The notes beneath the pieces were generated by a model. The model did not search any database, was not told the origin of the DNA, and saw nothing but the letters and a program-made list of their open reading frames with translations. A stretch of DNA of 64,000 nucleotides from assembly GCA_903939755.1 (NCBI GenBank), contig CAJAII010000008.1, forward strand, positions 62,001-126,000, in the 5' to 3' direction. Both the position numbers and the translations under genes were made by a program. Shown one piece after another: positions 1-9,725 of this stretch. The stretch's first letter is position 1. Every line of letters begins with the position of its first letter. This stretch comes from an uncultured Flavobacteriales bacterium. GTDB taxonomy: Bacteria > Bacteroidota > Bacteroidia > Flavobacteriales_D > Crocinitomicaceae.

Positions 1-323
1 TTGTTAGCAATGGCGATATTGTAGGTTTTGATTAATTGTAATTCTGGAATGTCATGGTCAAAAACAGCCTCGAGAATACTATGTTTGGGGTTCAGCATTT
101 CGCTTTGTTCCATAAAGGCAATACGAATGTCGTTTCGGTAGACAATGCGCCCGCTATCGTAGGGCTCCATTTCCATTAAACATCTGAGTAGGGTAGTTTT
201 TCCTGCGCCATTCTTTGCTACAATAGCCACTTTTTGTCCTTGGTCTATTCCAAATGTTAAATCTGAAAATAGTACTCTTACACCGAATGATTTGGTGAGG
301 TTTTCAACCGATAAATAATTCAT
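1..323 (-). CDS. ABC-F family ATP-binding protein, N-terminal part only
   Basis: The gene runs off the left edge, so only about the first 107 residues are visible. They begin MNYLSVENLTKSFG and contain a Walker A motif (AKNGAGKTT, residues about 36-44), followed by LLRCLMEMEPYDSG and a FMEQ segment that fits the Q-loop. No membrane segments are visible, and the opening matches ABC-F proteins, cytosolic ATPases that act on ribosomes or in antibiotic protection. The ATG lies one base past the stop of the upstream DUF4293 gene, so the two are probably co-transcribed. Which ABC-F subfamily it belongs to cannot be decided without the second ATPase domain. Confidence 0.85.
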   Translation of the reverse strand, partial: MNYLSVENLTKSFGVRVLFSDLTFGIDQGQKVAIVAKNGAGKTTLLRCLMEMEPYDSGRIVYRNDIRIAFMEQSEMLNPKHSILEAVFDHDIPELQLIKTYNIAIAN

Positions 324-324
324 G

Positions 325-777
325 TTAACGTAGTCTGTTGAGGGAGTCAAGTAAATTCTTGTCTCGCATTATCCCGCGTAAGCCTAAATAAGTAAAAGGC
401 AAACCAAGGATTAATAGGTAATAACCAAATCCAAAACTCACGGAGTCTGGCACGTTTGGCATTAGTTTAAAAAGGAACAAGGCGGTAATTCCTACCACAA
501 AAAGTAAGTAAAATAAGAAGGTAAATTTTATCAGTTTTAGTTGTAAACTAAGCTTTTTGAACTTGCTAATGGTGAAGATTAAGAGCACCACTAATGCAAC
601 AATTACTAAATAAAATGGAAAACCCCAAACCACTTCTTTTCCTTGAAAAAATCCATAAATAGTGAATTGATGTGGCATCTCTTTCGCTTGATACGTTCCA
701 ATTTCCAATCCGCTCAATAATAGCGAAAGATTGATTATTACAAATCCAAAATACAAGTGTTGTATGCGCTGAATCAT
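325..777 (-). CDS. DUF4293 family membrane protein
   Basis: This 150-residue protein opens MIQRIQHLYFGFVIINLSLLL, the usual start of the Bacteroidota DUF4293 family. Four hydrophobic segments are visible, at roughly residues 8-25, 50-70, 83-105 and 115-135, so it should be an inner-membrane protein. The short tail is charged (RDKNLLDSLNRLR). The function of the family is unknown. It sits just upstream of the ABC-F gene and downstream of aroC on the same strand with gaps of 1 and 9 bases, consistent with one transcript. Confidence 0.8.
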   Translation of the reverse strand: MIQRIQHLYFGFVIINLSLLLSGLEIGTYQAKEMPHQFTIYGFFQGKEVVWGFPFYLVIVALVVLLIFTISKFKKLSLQLKLIKFTFLFYLLFVVGITALFLFKLMPNVPDSVSFGFGYYLLILGLPFTYLGLRGIMRDKNLLDSLNRLR

Positions 778-786
778 GATTTTTTT

Positions 787-1854
787 TTACAAATGTACTG
801 ACTTATTGCGAAGATAGAAATCTAGAATGACAATCGCTGCCATCGATTCTACGATTGGAACAGCTCTTGGGACAACGCAGGCATCGTGTCGGCCTGTGAT
901 TTGGAGCTCTTCCATTTCACCATCTTTTGTTAGCAAAGCTTGTTTTTTGAGAATTGTTGATACCGGTTTGAAAGCAACACGAAATAAGATAGGCATTCCG
1001 TTACTGATACCACCTTGTACACCTCCAGAATGGTTGGTTTGTGTAGTTCCATCTGCGTTGAAAAGGTCATTATGGGCTGATCCCAACATGGAGGCAGCAT
1101 GAAATCCACTTCCAATCTCAAATCCTTTTACGGCGTTGATTGATAGCATAGCTTTACCTAAATCCGCATGGATTTTATCAAATACAGGTTCTCCTAAACC
1201 CGCAGGTACATTTTCTACGATGCACTGTATCGTTCCTCCTAAAGTATCTCCCAACTCTTTTGTGTCTTCAATCAACGATTGCATCTCTTTAGCAAGGTCT
1301 TTGTCTGGACAGCGAACGGGATTGCTTTCAATTTCTGTGCCCATGTAAAATTGATTGGTGGCCAATTGAATGGCCCCAACTTGTATCACATAGGTTGAAA
1401 ATCGAATGTTTAGTTTTTCTAACGCTTGCTTAGCCAAAGCCCCAGCAACAACGCGGCAGGCGGTTTCTCTTGCACTGGATCTTCCACCTCCTTTATGGTC
1501 GCGAATACCGTATTTTTTTTCGTAAGTGTAATCGGCATGTGAAGGCCTAAATGAATTTTTTAAATTAGCATAATCGTTGCTTTCCTGGTTGTCATTAGGA
1601 ATGGTAAATCCGATTGTTGTTCCTGTAGATGTTTCATCCAAAAAGCCAGATAAAAAGCTCACCGTATCGGATTCTTTTCGCGGCGAAACAAGCGCTGATT
1701 GGCCTGGTTTCCGTCGATCTAATTCTGCCTGAACCATCGAGAAATCAACCTTTATGTTAGCTGGAAATCCTTCAATAATACCGCCGATTGCAGGACCATG
1801 GGATTCACCAAAGGTGGTAAGTTTAAAAAGGGTGCCAAAACTTGATCCTGCCAT
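787..1854 (-). CDS. aroC: Chorismate synthase
   Basis: Converts 5-enolpyruvylshikimate-3-phosphate to chorismate, the last shared step of aromatic amino acid and folate precursor synthesis, in the cytosol with reduced FMN. The 355 residues are normal for the family. Clear family signatures are the start [20 protein letters not shown], the FMN/substrate segment [20 protein letters not shown], the following [11 protein letters not shown], and the C-terminal [16 protein letters not shown]. It heads the leftward group aroC-DUF4293-ABC-F and is divergent from the amino acid permease. Confidence 0.97.
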   Translation of the reverse strand: MAGSSFGTLFKLTTFGESHGPAIGGIIEGFPANIKVDFSMVQAELDRRKPGQSALVSPRKESDTVSFLSGFLDETSTGTTIGFTIPNDNQESNDYANLKNSFRPSHADYTYEKKYGIRDHKGGGRSSARETACRVVAGALAKQALEKLNIRFSTYVIQVGAIQLATNQFYMGTEIESNPVRCPDKDLAKEMQSLIEDTKELGDTLGGTIQCIVENVPAGLGEPVFDKIHADLGKAMLSINAVKGFEIGSGFHAASMLGSAHNDLFNADGTTQTNHSGGVQGGISNGMPILFRVAFKPVSTILKKQALLTKDGEMEELQITGRHDACVVPRAVPIVESMAAIVILDFYLRNKSVHL

Positions 1855-1954
1855 GAAGCAAAGTTAAGGAGAATCATTTGTTTAAACCCATCTATGAAGA
1901 GGCTTTTCCAACAATCCAAAACATTTATTACTTTTAGCCAATGCAATTTGTTGC

Positions 1955-1962
1955 TAATTTTG
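1955..1962 (+). promoter_or_regulatory. Candidate -7 box for the amino acid permease
   Basis: TAATTTTG matches the Bacteroidota -7 consensus TAnnTTTG and lies 27 bases before the permease ATG. No clear TTG element was found at the expected upstream distance, so this is a moderate call made from the motif alone. Confidence 0.4.
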
Positions 1963-1989
1963 AATTAACAAGCTCTTTATTTATAAAAT

Positions 1990-3477
1990 ATGACAGAAGA
2001 AACAACCGACTTTAAAAGGTCTTTGGGTTTATTAGATGCCACAGCAATTGTTGCTGGTTCGATGATTGGCTCTGGTATTTTTATCGTTAGCGCCGACATG
2101 GGCCGCATGGTCGGATCTGCTGGCTGGTTAATCGTTTTATGGTTGTTAACAGGATTCATTACCTTACTTGCTGCCTTAAGTTATGGCGAGTTGGCGAGCA
2201 TGATGCCAAAAGCCGGTGGACAATTTGTCTATATTGAAAGAGCTTATGGTAAGTTTACTGCTTTTTTATATGGTTGGACTGTTTTTACAGTAATTCAAAC
2301 GGGCGTAATTGCAGCTGTAGCAGTTGCATTCGCTAAATACACGGCATTTTTCTTCCCTCAATTAAGTCCTGATAATATTCTATTTGAATTGGGTACTTTG
2401 AAAATTTCTGCGGCGCAAATTTTTGCTATTCTTAGTATTTTCTTGCTCACCTTCATTAACAGTAGGGGAATAAAAAGCGGAAAAATAATTCAATTGATCT
2501 TTACTTCAGCCAAATTAATTGCCTTGCTTGCGCTTATAGTGTTGGGATTAGCAATTGGATTGCAAAGTGATGTCTTTTCTCAAAACATGCAATATCTTTG
2601 GGACACCTCACATACTTGGTCAAAAAGTGTAGGGGGCAACTGGACCGAATCCATTTCCCCCATTACGGGCATCGCACTCATTCTTGCCTTAGGAACCGCC
2701 ATAATAGGATCTATATTTTCCAGTGATGCTTGGAACAATGTGACATTTATAGCGGGTGAAATAAAAAATCCCAAGAAAAATATTCCATTGAGTTTGTTAA
2801 TAGGAACTTCCATCGTTACTATTTTATATGTACTAGCCAATTTTGCTTATTTGGCATTAATTCCCTTACATGGTTCTCCAGATGGCGTTGATGTCATGGC
2901 ACAGGGCGTGCAATTCGCCGGTGGATTAACGACTAGTGGAGTTCCTACTGATCGTGTTGGAACGGCAGCTGCCTCCATGATTTTTGGTGATTTTGCTGCT
3001 GCATTTATGGCTATTCTTATCATGGTTTCCACTTTTGGTTGTAACAACGGATTGATTCTTTCAGGAGCTAGAGTTTATTATGCGATGGCGAAAGATGGCT
3101 TGTTTTTTAAACGTGCAGGTCATCTTACCTCTAATTCTGTTCCCTTGTTTGCATTGATGATACAAGCTATCTGGGCAAGTATTCTGTGTTTAAGTGGCTC
3201 GTACGGCGATTTACTAGATTATGCCACTTTTGCGTCGTTGTTGTTTTATATTATTACGATTGCTGGAATATTTGTCTTGCGGAAAAAAGAGCCGAATGTA
3301 GAAAGACCATACAAGGTTTTTGCATATCCTTTTACGCCCATTTTATACATCATTTTAGCGGCAGCAATATGTACTATTTTACTCATTACTAAAACGCAAA
3401 ACACTTGTTTTGGACTGCTTATTGTTGCTTGTGGGATTCCAATTTATTTCGGTAGAAAGTACTTATTAAAAGCCTGA
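1990..3477 (+). CDS. APC family amino acid permease
   Basis: A 495-residue inner-membrane transporter with about twelve hydrophobic segments. Helix 1 carries the family's GSMIGSGIF motif (residues about 23-31), the unwound substrate-binding stretch of APC transporters. Other family-typical elements are LSYGELASMMPKAGGQFVYI and the GEIKNPKKNIPLSL segment between helices. It probably exchanges or imports an amino acid; the specific substrate cannot be told from sequence. The gene starts 136 bases from aroC on the opposite strand, and the M1 peptidase gene begins 4 bases after its stop, so peptide breakdown and amino acid uptake may be linked in one operon. Confidence 0.92.
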   Translation: MTEETTDFKRSLGLLDATAIVAGSMIGSGIFIVSADMGRMVGSAGWLIVLWLLTGFITLLAALSYGELASMMPKAGGQFVYIERAYGKFTAFLYGWTVFTVIQTGVIAAVAVAFAKYTAFFFPQLSPDNILFELGTLKISAAQIFAILSIFLLTFINSRGIKSGKIIQLIFTSAKLIALLALIVLGLAIGLQSDVFSQNMQYLWDTSHTWSKSVGGNWTESISPITGIALILALGTAIIGSIFSSDAWNNVTFIAGEIKNPKKNIPLSLLIGTSIVTILYVLANFAYLALIPLHGSPDGVDVMAQGVQFAGGLTTSGVPTDRVGTAAASMIFGDFAAAFMAILIMVSTFGCNNGLILSGARVYYAMAKDGLFFKRAGHLTSNSVPLFALMIQAIWASILCLSGSYGDLLDYATFASLLFYIITIAGIFVLRKKEPNVERPYKVFAYPFTPILYIILAAAICTILLITKTQNTCFGLLIVACGIPIYFGRKYLLKA

Positions 3478-3481
3478 TTTT

Positions 3482-5116
3482 ATGAAAAATAAAGTGTGTA
3501 TACTACTATTTTTAGGCTTGTCCTTGGGTTCAATTGCTCAACAATATACCCGTCAAGATTCGTTGAGAGGTGGGATTACCAAAGAAAGGGCTTGGTGGGA
3601 CATTCAACATTACGACCTTAGTTTCGAGGTAAACCCTGAAGCGAAAAGTATTCAAGGTAAAAATGTGATTCGGTATAAAGTCATTGCTGAAAATCAGTTA
3701 TTGCAATTGGATCTACAATCACCTATGACTATTTTGTCGGTTACTCAAGATGGCGTTCCTTTAGCCATAAAGGATGTTGGCAATGCCCATTTTATTACCA
3801 TGATAAAAAAGCAAATAGTCGGGCAGCAGAACGAACTAGTAGTTTCTTTTTCAGGAAAGCCGCGTGTCGCTGCAAACCCTCCATGGGATGGCGGATTTGC
3901 ATGGAAAAAAGACAATAATAACAAGCATTTTATCGCTACTTCCTGCCAAGAGATTGGGGCAAGTTTGTGGTGGCCATGTAAAGACCACATGTACGATGAG
4001 CCTGATTTTGGCATGTTAATTTCCGTCCAAGTACCAAGGGGCTTAACAGCGGTTTCTAATGGCAGATTGAAGGAGGAAAAACAAGAAAATGATCTTACTT
4101 CAACGTTTATTTGGGAAGTGAAAAATCCCATTAATAACTATGGTGTGAATATTACTATTGGGGATTACGTCCATTTCTCGGAGGTGTATAAAGGTGAAAA
4201 TGGATTGTTAGACATGGATTATTGGGTACTAAAAGATAATGTAGAGAAAGCTAAAGTTCAGTTTAAAGATGCCACTCGAATGATGGCTGCTTTCGAACAT
4301 TGGTTTGGGCCGTACCCTTTTTATGAAGACAGTTATAAATTAGTGGAGGTTCCGTATCTAGGAATGGAGCATCAAAGTGCCGTGTCGTATGGAAATAAAT
4401 ACGGAAACGGTTATTTAGGTTCTGATTTAAGCGGTACCGGTTGGGGATTGAAGTTTGACTACATAATAATCCATGAGTCGGGTCATGAGTGGTTTGCCAA
4501 TAACATAACAGCTAAAGATAATGCCGACTTATGGATTCACGAATCTTTTACGACCTATTCTGAGGCCTTATTTGTGGAGTATTTTTATACGAAATCTGCC
4601 GGTTTCGAATACGTAAGAGGCTTGAGACGTGGCATTGATAATAGTGCTCCACTCATCGGGAATTACGATGTAAATGACCCTAACAATGGTGATATTTATT
4701 CAAAAGGGAGCAATGTCCTCCATACACTTCGTCAGTTAGTAGGGAACGATGAGAAATGGCGCGAAATTTTAAGAGGCTTGAACAAGACATTTTATCACCA
4801 AACGGTAAGTTCTGCTCAGATTGAATCATATATTGAATCATCCACAGGATTAAAATTAGATGCGTTTTTTGATCAATATTTACGCGATGCGAGAAAGCCC
4901 GTTTTGCAGTATAAAATTAATGATAAGAAAGGGAAGAAGCTTGAGTTTCGTTGGTCGGATTGTATAGAGGGGTTTGATATGCCTGTAAAAATTAAATATA
5001 ACAATACTGTCTTAACCCTTCATCCTACTACTAGTTGGTCTTCCATCAATTTGGAGGAAAAAACAGAAGGGATTATTGTTTCTAAGGAATATTACGTGGG
5101 ATTAGAAAAGTTTTAA
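3482..5116 (+). CDS. M1 family metallopeptidase (exported)
   Basis: A 544-residue zinc aminopeptidase-like protein with an N-terminal signal peptide (MKNKVCILLFLGLSLGSIAQ). The zinc site is complete: H331 and H335 in HESGHEW, then E354 in WIHESF, giving HExxH-x18-E. The upstream exopeptidase loop is GMEHQSAVSYGN rather than the classic GAMEN; this form is common in compact bacterial M1 enzymes. The length lacks the large C-terminal helical domain of long M1 peptidases. It is likely periplasmic or surface located and cuts peptides whose products the adjacent permease could import. It overlaps the convergent esterase gene by four bases at the 3' end. Confidence 0.92.
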   Translation: MKNKVCILLFLGLSLGSIAQQYTRQDSLRGGITKERAWWDIQHYDLSFEVNPEAKSIQGKNVIRYKVIAENQLLQLDLQSPMTILSVTQDGVPLAIKDVGNAHFITMIKKQIVGQQNELVVSFSGKPRVAANPPWDGGFAWKKDNNNKHFIATSCQEIGASLWWPCKDHMYDEPDFGMLISVQVPRGLTAVSNGRLKEEKQENDLTSTFIWEVKNPINNYGVNITIGDYVHFSEVYKGENGLLDMDYWVLKDNVEKAKVQFKDATRMMAAFEHWFGPYPFYEDSYKLVEVPYLGMEHQSAVSYGNKYGNGYLGSDLSGTGWGLKFDYIIIHESGHEWFANNITAKDNADLWIHESFTTYSEALFVEYFYTKSAGFEYVRGLRRGIDNSAPLIGNYDVNDPNNGDIYSKGSNVLHTLRQLVGNDEKWREILRGLNKTFYHQTVSSAQIESYIESSTGLKLDAFFDQYLRDARKPVLQYKINDKKGKKLEFRWSDCIEGFDMPVKIKYNNTVLTLHPTTSWSSINLEEKTEGIIVSKEYYVGLEKF

Positions 5117-6216
5117 TTAGTAGCACTCACCAATTTTTTTTCTTGAAGGAAGGCATGTAATTCCTGCATCATTAATTGGTGTTGTTGAATGGTGGGGTGC
5201 TTATCGTAACCAGCATTATAGAGGCCTTTGTACACAAAGCTAAAGATGTTGTTATCTCCATTTTCTTGCATTTTTTTTGCGACTTTCCCTATACAGTTTT
5301 TTAATTGAAGTTTAAATTTAGAAGAGGCCATAGGACTTGAACAACATATGATAGTGCTGTTTTTGTAATTCATTCGCAACGTACTCAAAAAATTAAGATA
5401 TGTTTTTTCATAGACCGATTCACTTTTTAAACCATCATTTTGTCCCAAGGTAACAAAAACAATATCCGGTTTCTGATGCTCATTAAATTTCCATTCCGGG
5501 TGTTTTTTGTCAAAGCCAATTCGATCATAAACATCACACATGGTATAATTAATTCCACAACAACTTTGAGTTAAACCAATACCTGAAACGGCACTTAATA
5601 GGTATTCGGCGTCCAGTTTTCTTGCCAATAGCCCGCCATAACTCAAATAGGCATTGTGATAATCATACCATGTTCCTTTTTCAAAGGGGATTTGTGAATT
5701 GTCTGAACCATTACCGCAGGTGATTGAATCTCCAATAAACTCTAGTAATTTCTTTTTCTTCTTCTTTAATGGCAATAGTTTTGCGCATCTAACACCAATT
5801 AATTTAAGATAGCCGATGGCACTTTCTGTATTTTTACAAAGAACCACATGGTGTGGACCAGGGGAAAGGTTCTTCCCAATTTTAATGCGGTTAAATTTAT
5901 TATTTAATTTTATCCGTTGAGGAATGCCGCCATCGATTACAATTTCCACATAATTGTGCAGCATTAAAAACCTTAATTCGTCCTCTAATTCAATTTCACA
6001 AAAACTGCCTTCGAAATCAAATTCAACATACGCTCCTGGCGCCCATACTTTAGGACTTTTAGATTCGGTTTTATCAAAGCGACCCACACAATTAATTCTT
6101 GCGTCTCCACCATTATAGAATTGGATTGAACTTTTGCTATAAAGCCCAAAAAGAAAAATTAATAGGCCACATATAGAGGTAAAAAAAATGAATTTACCTA
6201 GTTTATTAAATTTCAC
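5113..6216 (-). CDS. SGNH hydrolase, carbohydrate esterase family 2-like
   Basis: A 367-residue protein with one N-terminal hydrophobic segment (about residues 8-26), so it is anchored or exported. Residues 30-145 look like the beta-sandwich that precedes the catalytic domain in CE2 acetyl esterases. The SGNH blocks follow: GDSITCG with nucleophile S164, the conserved asparagine N260 in TLGQND, and the DKHP segment near residues 338-341 with the catalytic histidine. A lysine run (KKKKKK, residues 151-156) marks the domain junction. It probably removes acetyl groups from envelope or environmental polysaccharide. It overlaps the upstream acyltransferase gene by 11 bases. Confidence 0.8.
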   Translation of the reverse strand: MKFNKLGKFIFFTSICGLLIFLFGLYSKSSIQFYNGGDARINCVGRFDKTESKSPKVWAPGAYVEFDFEGSFCEIELEDELRFLMLHNYVEIVIDGGIPQRIKLNNKFNRIKIGKNLSPGPHHVVLCKNTESAIGYLKLIGVRCAKLLPLKKKKKKLLEFIGDSITCGNGSDNSQIPFEKGTWYDYHNAYLSYGGLLARKLDAEYLLSAVSGIGLTQSCCGINYTMCDVYDRIGFDKKHPEWKFNEHQKPDIVFVTLGQNDGLKSESVYEKTYLNFLSTLRMNYKNSTIICCSSPMASSKFKLQLKNCIGKVAKKMQENGDNNIFSFVYKGLYNAGYDKHPTIQQHQLMMQELHAFLQEKKLVSATN

Positions 6217-7384
6217 TCGCTTTCAACTTTTTTTTATCTCTCATTTTCATGAAAGGCACTTCAATGAATTTATATAATAAGAAAGAAATAAAGATGGTCA
6301 GGATCCAAAACGTTAAATAATCAAGCACCCAATAATCTCCGGGAACAAACTTTTTACCGGAATATTTACCGTGGATGGTATGTTTTATAATCGCAATGGT
6401 CACCACATTTAAATTCACAAGATACATTGAATATGAAATAAGACTTAGAAAAGTAACCCAAGAGGTCCATTTTCCTAATCCTTTTCTCAAGTTAGATAAA
6501 AATGGGAGCATGAAAAATATTGCCAAGGAAATCAGTGACGGACACCATACGTTCGCAAAAGCACCGTATGATTTTCCCATTTGAAATTTTGTATAATAGA
6601 GAATGTATAATCCAACAAAAATGAAAAGAAAATTAAATTTGTTATTCCATATTTTAGGGGCATAATGGGCGAAAAATGCTGCGATAACACCATACATAAT
6701 GGAATCTAGTCTTGGTATTACTTGGTAATCAATTCCCAAGCTAAGGAAATTTTTAAATAATTTTAATTGATACGGATTAGGATTAGCGGGAAGGCCAAAT
6801 GAATAATATAAGTGGTAGCGATACCATGTGACTAATACAAGAATTAAAAAAGAAACGATAAGAATTGTCCATTTTGTGGAGGTTTTGAAAAGGATTAAAA
6901 CACCAAATAAAATCAATGGGACCGTTAAATAAAACCATTCTTCGATACTAAGGCTCCATGCTTCTGCGAAAAAACCAGGACGGTAATGTCCTAAAAAGTT
7001 TTGGGTAAAAAAGAAAAAACGATACCAATCATCCGGTAAATTTCTCGGTAAAAAGATAAGGGTATAAACTAAAAGGAAGATCAATACAAGTAAATAGGCA
7101 GGAAGCGTGCGCATCCATCTTCTTTTCCAGAAATCAAGCAGTCCTTTATAACTCGGTTTTTCTTTGTTCAAAATTTTTATTAAGATCCCCCCGATCAAAA
7201 AGCCACTTAGCACAAAAAAAATGGCTACACCATCAAATATATAGGGATAAACGTGGGGTTTTATATGTTCAGGCGCCAAAATTAGGCTATGGCCAAGTAA
7301 TACCATAAAAATGGCAATGAATCGCAAAAGGTCAAGTCCGAAGATTCTATTTTCTGATATTTCTATATTAAAAAATTTCCGCAT
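6206..7384 (-). CDS. Acyltransferase family 3 membrane protein
   Basis: A 392-residue polytopic inner-membrane protein with about ten hydrophobic segments. The family signature is at the start: FGLDLLRFIAIFMVLLGHS, where the His is the expected catalytic residue, followed by FFVLSGFLIG and later WSLSIEEWFYL. These enzymes move acetyl or other acyl groups onto sugars, lipids or peptidoglycan on the outer face of the membrane. The 11-base overlap with a CE2-like deacetylase suggests an add/remove pair acting on the same polymer, which is inference. Confidence 0.9.
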   Translation of the reverse strand: MRKFFNIEISENRIFGLDLLRFIAIFMVLLGHSLILAPEHIKPHVYPYIFDGVAIFFVLSGFLIGGILIKILNKEKPSYKGLLDFWKRRWMRTLPAYLLVLIFLLVYTLIFLPRNLPDDWYRFFFFTQNFLGHYRPGFFAEAWSLSIEEWFYLTVPLILFGVLILFKTSTKWTILIVSFLILVLVTWYRYHLYYSFGLPANPNPYQLKLFKNFLSLGIDYQVIPRLDSIMYGVIAAFFAHYAPKIWNNKFNFLFIFVGLYILYYTKFQMGKSYGAFANVWCPSLISLAIFFMLPFLSNLRKGLGKWTSWVTFLSLISYSMYLVNLNVVTIAIIKHTIHGKYSGKKFVPGDYWVLDYLTFWILTIFISFLLYKFIEVPFMKMRDKKKLKASEI

Positions 7385-7595
7385 TTATTGATTGTAAAGT
7401 TAGGTGTCCTACATATTTTTTTGAATATCAAATTTATCAATTTTATTGACAATTTAGCACAATTTCCGGTCTTTTTAATGATGAAGACCAACGAACTATC
7501 TAGTTTTGGATTCGCTATTATTAATCTGCATGAATTGTTTGACGAGGGATCCCCATTCGCTCAGCGATTATTTTTTAGTAAGATGGAGAACAAAA

Positions 7596-8267
7596 TTATT
7601 GTCTTATTTGAAATGAAATACCTAGCTGAGCACTTATTATTCCAGTGGAAGTTCGGCTGGCAAGTCCTAATGTTTGTGTAATTACCGCTTCGGTATTGGG
7701 AGAATAAAAGTAGGGGGAGTAAGCGACAAGTAGGAAGGGAGAAATGCCAATTTTGTTTTTCAATGTCATAGAATAACCGGTCTTAAAACTTATTTCTCCA
7801 CCGATACCCAATGCTTTTGATTTTTCTTCATCATACTTAAATGGTTTTCCGTTTACATTTCTATATAAGCCACTTGTAGTCGCAGCAAAAATAAAGTCGC
7901 TATATAAGCGATTTAATTTTCCAGGGTATTCATAATGAAGCAAATAACCTAGTTTTAGAAAATGAAGATGTAATTTAACATTTAAATTTATATTTTCAGA
8001 GGAGCTTCTAAAGTAAGAATAGGAAATGTTTACACCGTGTTTTAATCTTTTCGGTGATTTGAAAATATACGTCCCTGAAGTTGAAAAACCATGTATAAAT
8101 AATGGTTGTTTCTCATAAATAAATGGTCGACTAAAGTTGTAAGTTTGAATGGCTTTGTCCCATTGATTGGCAAACAAATAGTTGTAAGAAGCATCGATTT
8201 TAAATTCCTGAGCAATTGAATTGAAATGCATAAAAAACAAAACGATAATTACTATTATTACTTTCAT
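7596..8267 (-). CDS. Exported protein of unknown function
   Basis: A 223-residue protein with a signal peptide (MKVIIVIIVLFFMHFNSIAQ). The mature part is rich in alternating aromatic and polar residues, typical of a small outer-membrane beta-barrel, and ends LGISFQIRQ, with a terminal-strand look. It shares the four-base ATGA overlap with the upstream flavin oxidoreductase gene and so is translated with it. No specific family was recognised. Confidence 0.6.
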   Translation of the reverse strand: MKVIIVIIVLFFMHFNSIAQEFKIDASYNYLFANQWDKAIQTYNFSRPFIYEKQPLFIHGFSTSGTYIFKSPKRLKHGVNISYSYFRSSSENINLNVKLHLHFLKLGYLLHYEYPGKLNRLYSDFIFAATTSGLYRNVNGKPFKYDEEKSKALGIGGEISFKTGYSMTLKNKIGISPFLLVAYSPYFYSPNTEAVITQTLGLASRTSTGIISAQLGISFQIRQ

Positions 8268-9604
8268 TTTGCTAGGTCTTTTAATAGATTCATTACTTCT
8301 CTATATCCAGTTTCTACGGCTCCTTGAACGGTTTGATGGTGTCCGTTATTATTCATGGCTTCACCAGCAAAATATAACTTTTTGTTTATGGATGCTGAGG
8401 CAATCATCCGTGCGTCACCCATACCTACAGTGCTGTATGAGTAGGCCCCTTTTACGAATGGATTAGTCGTCCAGTCTTGAACATGTGATGCAATAAATGA
8501 TGCGGTAGCTTGTCCATTATACATGGAGTCTAATTCCTGGAGTAATGCGTTCGTTATGGCGGCATTGCTTCCTAATGAGCTTAGGTATTCGGCCTGTTCT
8601 CCCATAACAAAAGCGAGCAAGATGTTATCATCTTGTACTTTTCCAATGCTATCGTCGGCATATGCCGCACAAATTGTCCCGCCAATGATGTTTTGGTCGA
8701 AAAATTTATTGCTGAATTTTAAAAACACTTTCATGCCGGCGCCCATTCCAATTTTTGAGAATGCGCTTGTTTTTTCAGTAGGTAGATCCGGGATGAATTG
8801 TATGTCACCAGATTTGAGAATGGGGATAGGAACGGTAATTATTACCTTGTCTGCTAGGAATAAATCATTGTTGCTATCGGTTATTTCGATACTTGATTTT
8901 GAATAATCAATCTTAGTAATAATGGTGTTTAGTAAAATTTCATCTTTTACTTGTGCCGCAATTTGTTTATCAATAAAATCGAAGTACGTTTCTTGAAATT
9001 TATAATCATCATCTCCGGAAGTCCAATTTTCTTCGTCTTTATTGTTCCCATATACAGATAGTTGCGATGCATCCGCCCCTTGATCACCAGCAATATTTTC
9101 TATGATATACTTATATTCGTTCCCAAATCCTTTTTGTATTGCGTAGTCTTCAAATGAAATATCGGGCAAATCTTCCCCTTCAAATATGTTTGTCTTTTTC
9201 GGTAATTTATTTATTAACTGATTATTGAACCAATATTTTAGATCGCTATCGTCAAGGGATATTTTTGTATCAGACTTTGTAATAAAGTCACTCAAAATAC
9301 TATTTTTCCCATGTAGCCATTGAGCACCTAAATCTATTGGAAAGTTGGCAAAGCCTGTTAGTTTACCCAATCTCCCGCCATAATTGGCGGAAGCTTCTAC
9401 TAGTTGAAATTTTATTCCTTTTGATTTTAATAGGTATGCGGCATACAATCCAGCGGCTCCAGCCCCAATGATTAGCACTTTCCCATCGTAGTTAATATCT
9501 TCTAATAAGGTTTCTTTTCGGCAAGCTTCTAGAATCGCTGAGGGGATTAATAAACCGCCAATGGAAAGGATGGTTGAATTTTTTATAAAATAGCGTCTGT
9601 CCAT
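8264..9604 (-). CDS. FAD-dependent amine oxidase-like oxidoreductase
   Basis: A 446-residue flavin monoamine-oxidase family protein. The Rossmann motif is clear: GAGAAG at residues 47-52, the FAD-ribose acid E70, and GGR at 76-78. The C-terminal flavin segment is LYFAGEAMNNNGHHQTVQGA. The N-terminus carries RRYFIKNS followed by a hydrophobic stretch and LEAC, which looks like a Tat signal ending in a lipobox, so the mature enzyme may be a periplasmic lipoprotein. Substrate unknown. It is followed by an overlapping gene for an exported protein. Confidence 0.85.
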   Translation of the reverse strand: MDRRYFIKNSTILSIGGLLIPSAILEACRKETLLEDINYDGKVLIIGAGAAGLYAAYLLKSKGIKFQLVEASANYGGRLGKLTGFANFPIDLGAQWLHGKNSILSDFITKSDTKISLDDSDLKYWFNNQLINKLPKKTNIFEGEDLPDISFEDYAIQKGFGNEYKYIIENIAGDQGADASQLSVYGNNKDEENWTSGDDDYKFQETYFDFIDKQIAAQVKDEILLNTIITKIDYSKSSIEITDSNNDLFLADKVIITVPIPILKSGDIQFIPDLPTEKTSAFSKIGMGAGMKVFLKFSNKFFDQNIIGGTICAAYADDSIGKVQDDNILLAFVMGEQAEYLSSLGSNAAITNALLQELDSMYNGQATASFIASHVQDWTTNPFVKGAYSYSTVGMGDARMIASASINKKLYFAGEAMNNNGHHQTVQGAVETGYREVMNLLKDLAK

Positions 9605-9725
9605 ATTTGAGGCGAATAATTTGCAAAGTATTTTTGCATTACCCCAAATTTAAAAAGAAAAATAACATGGTAATTATCCCTGCTAAAAAAGTCCTTTTTA
9701 GGTAATAATATTTAGAATTCGCAAT

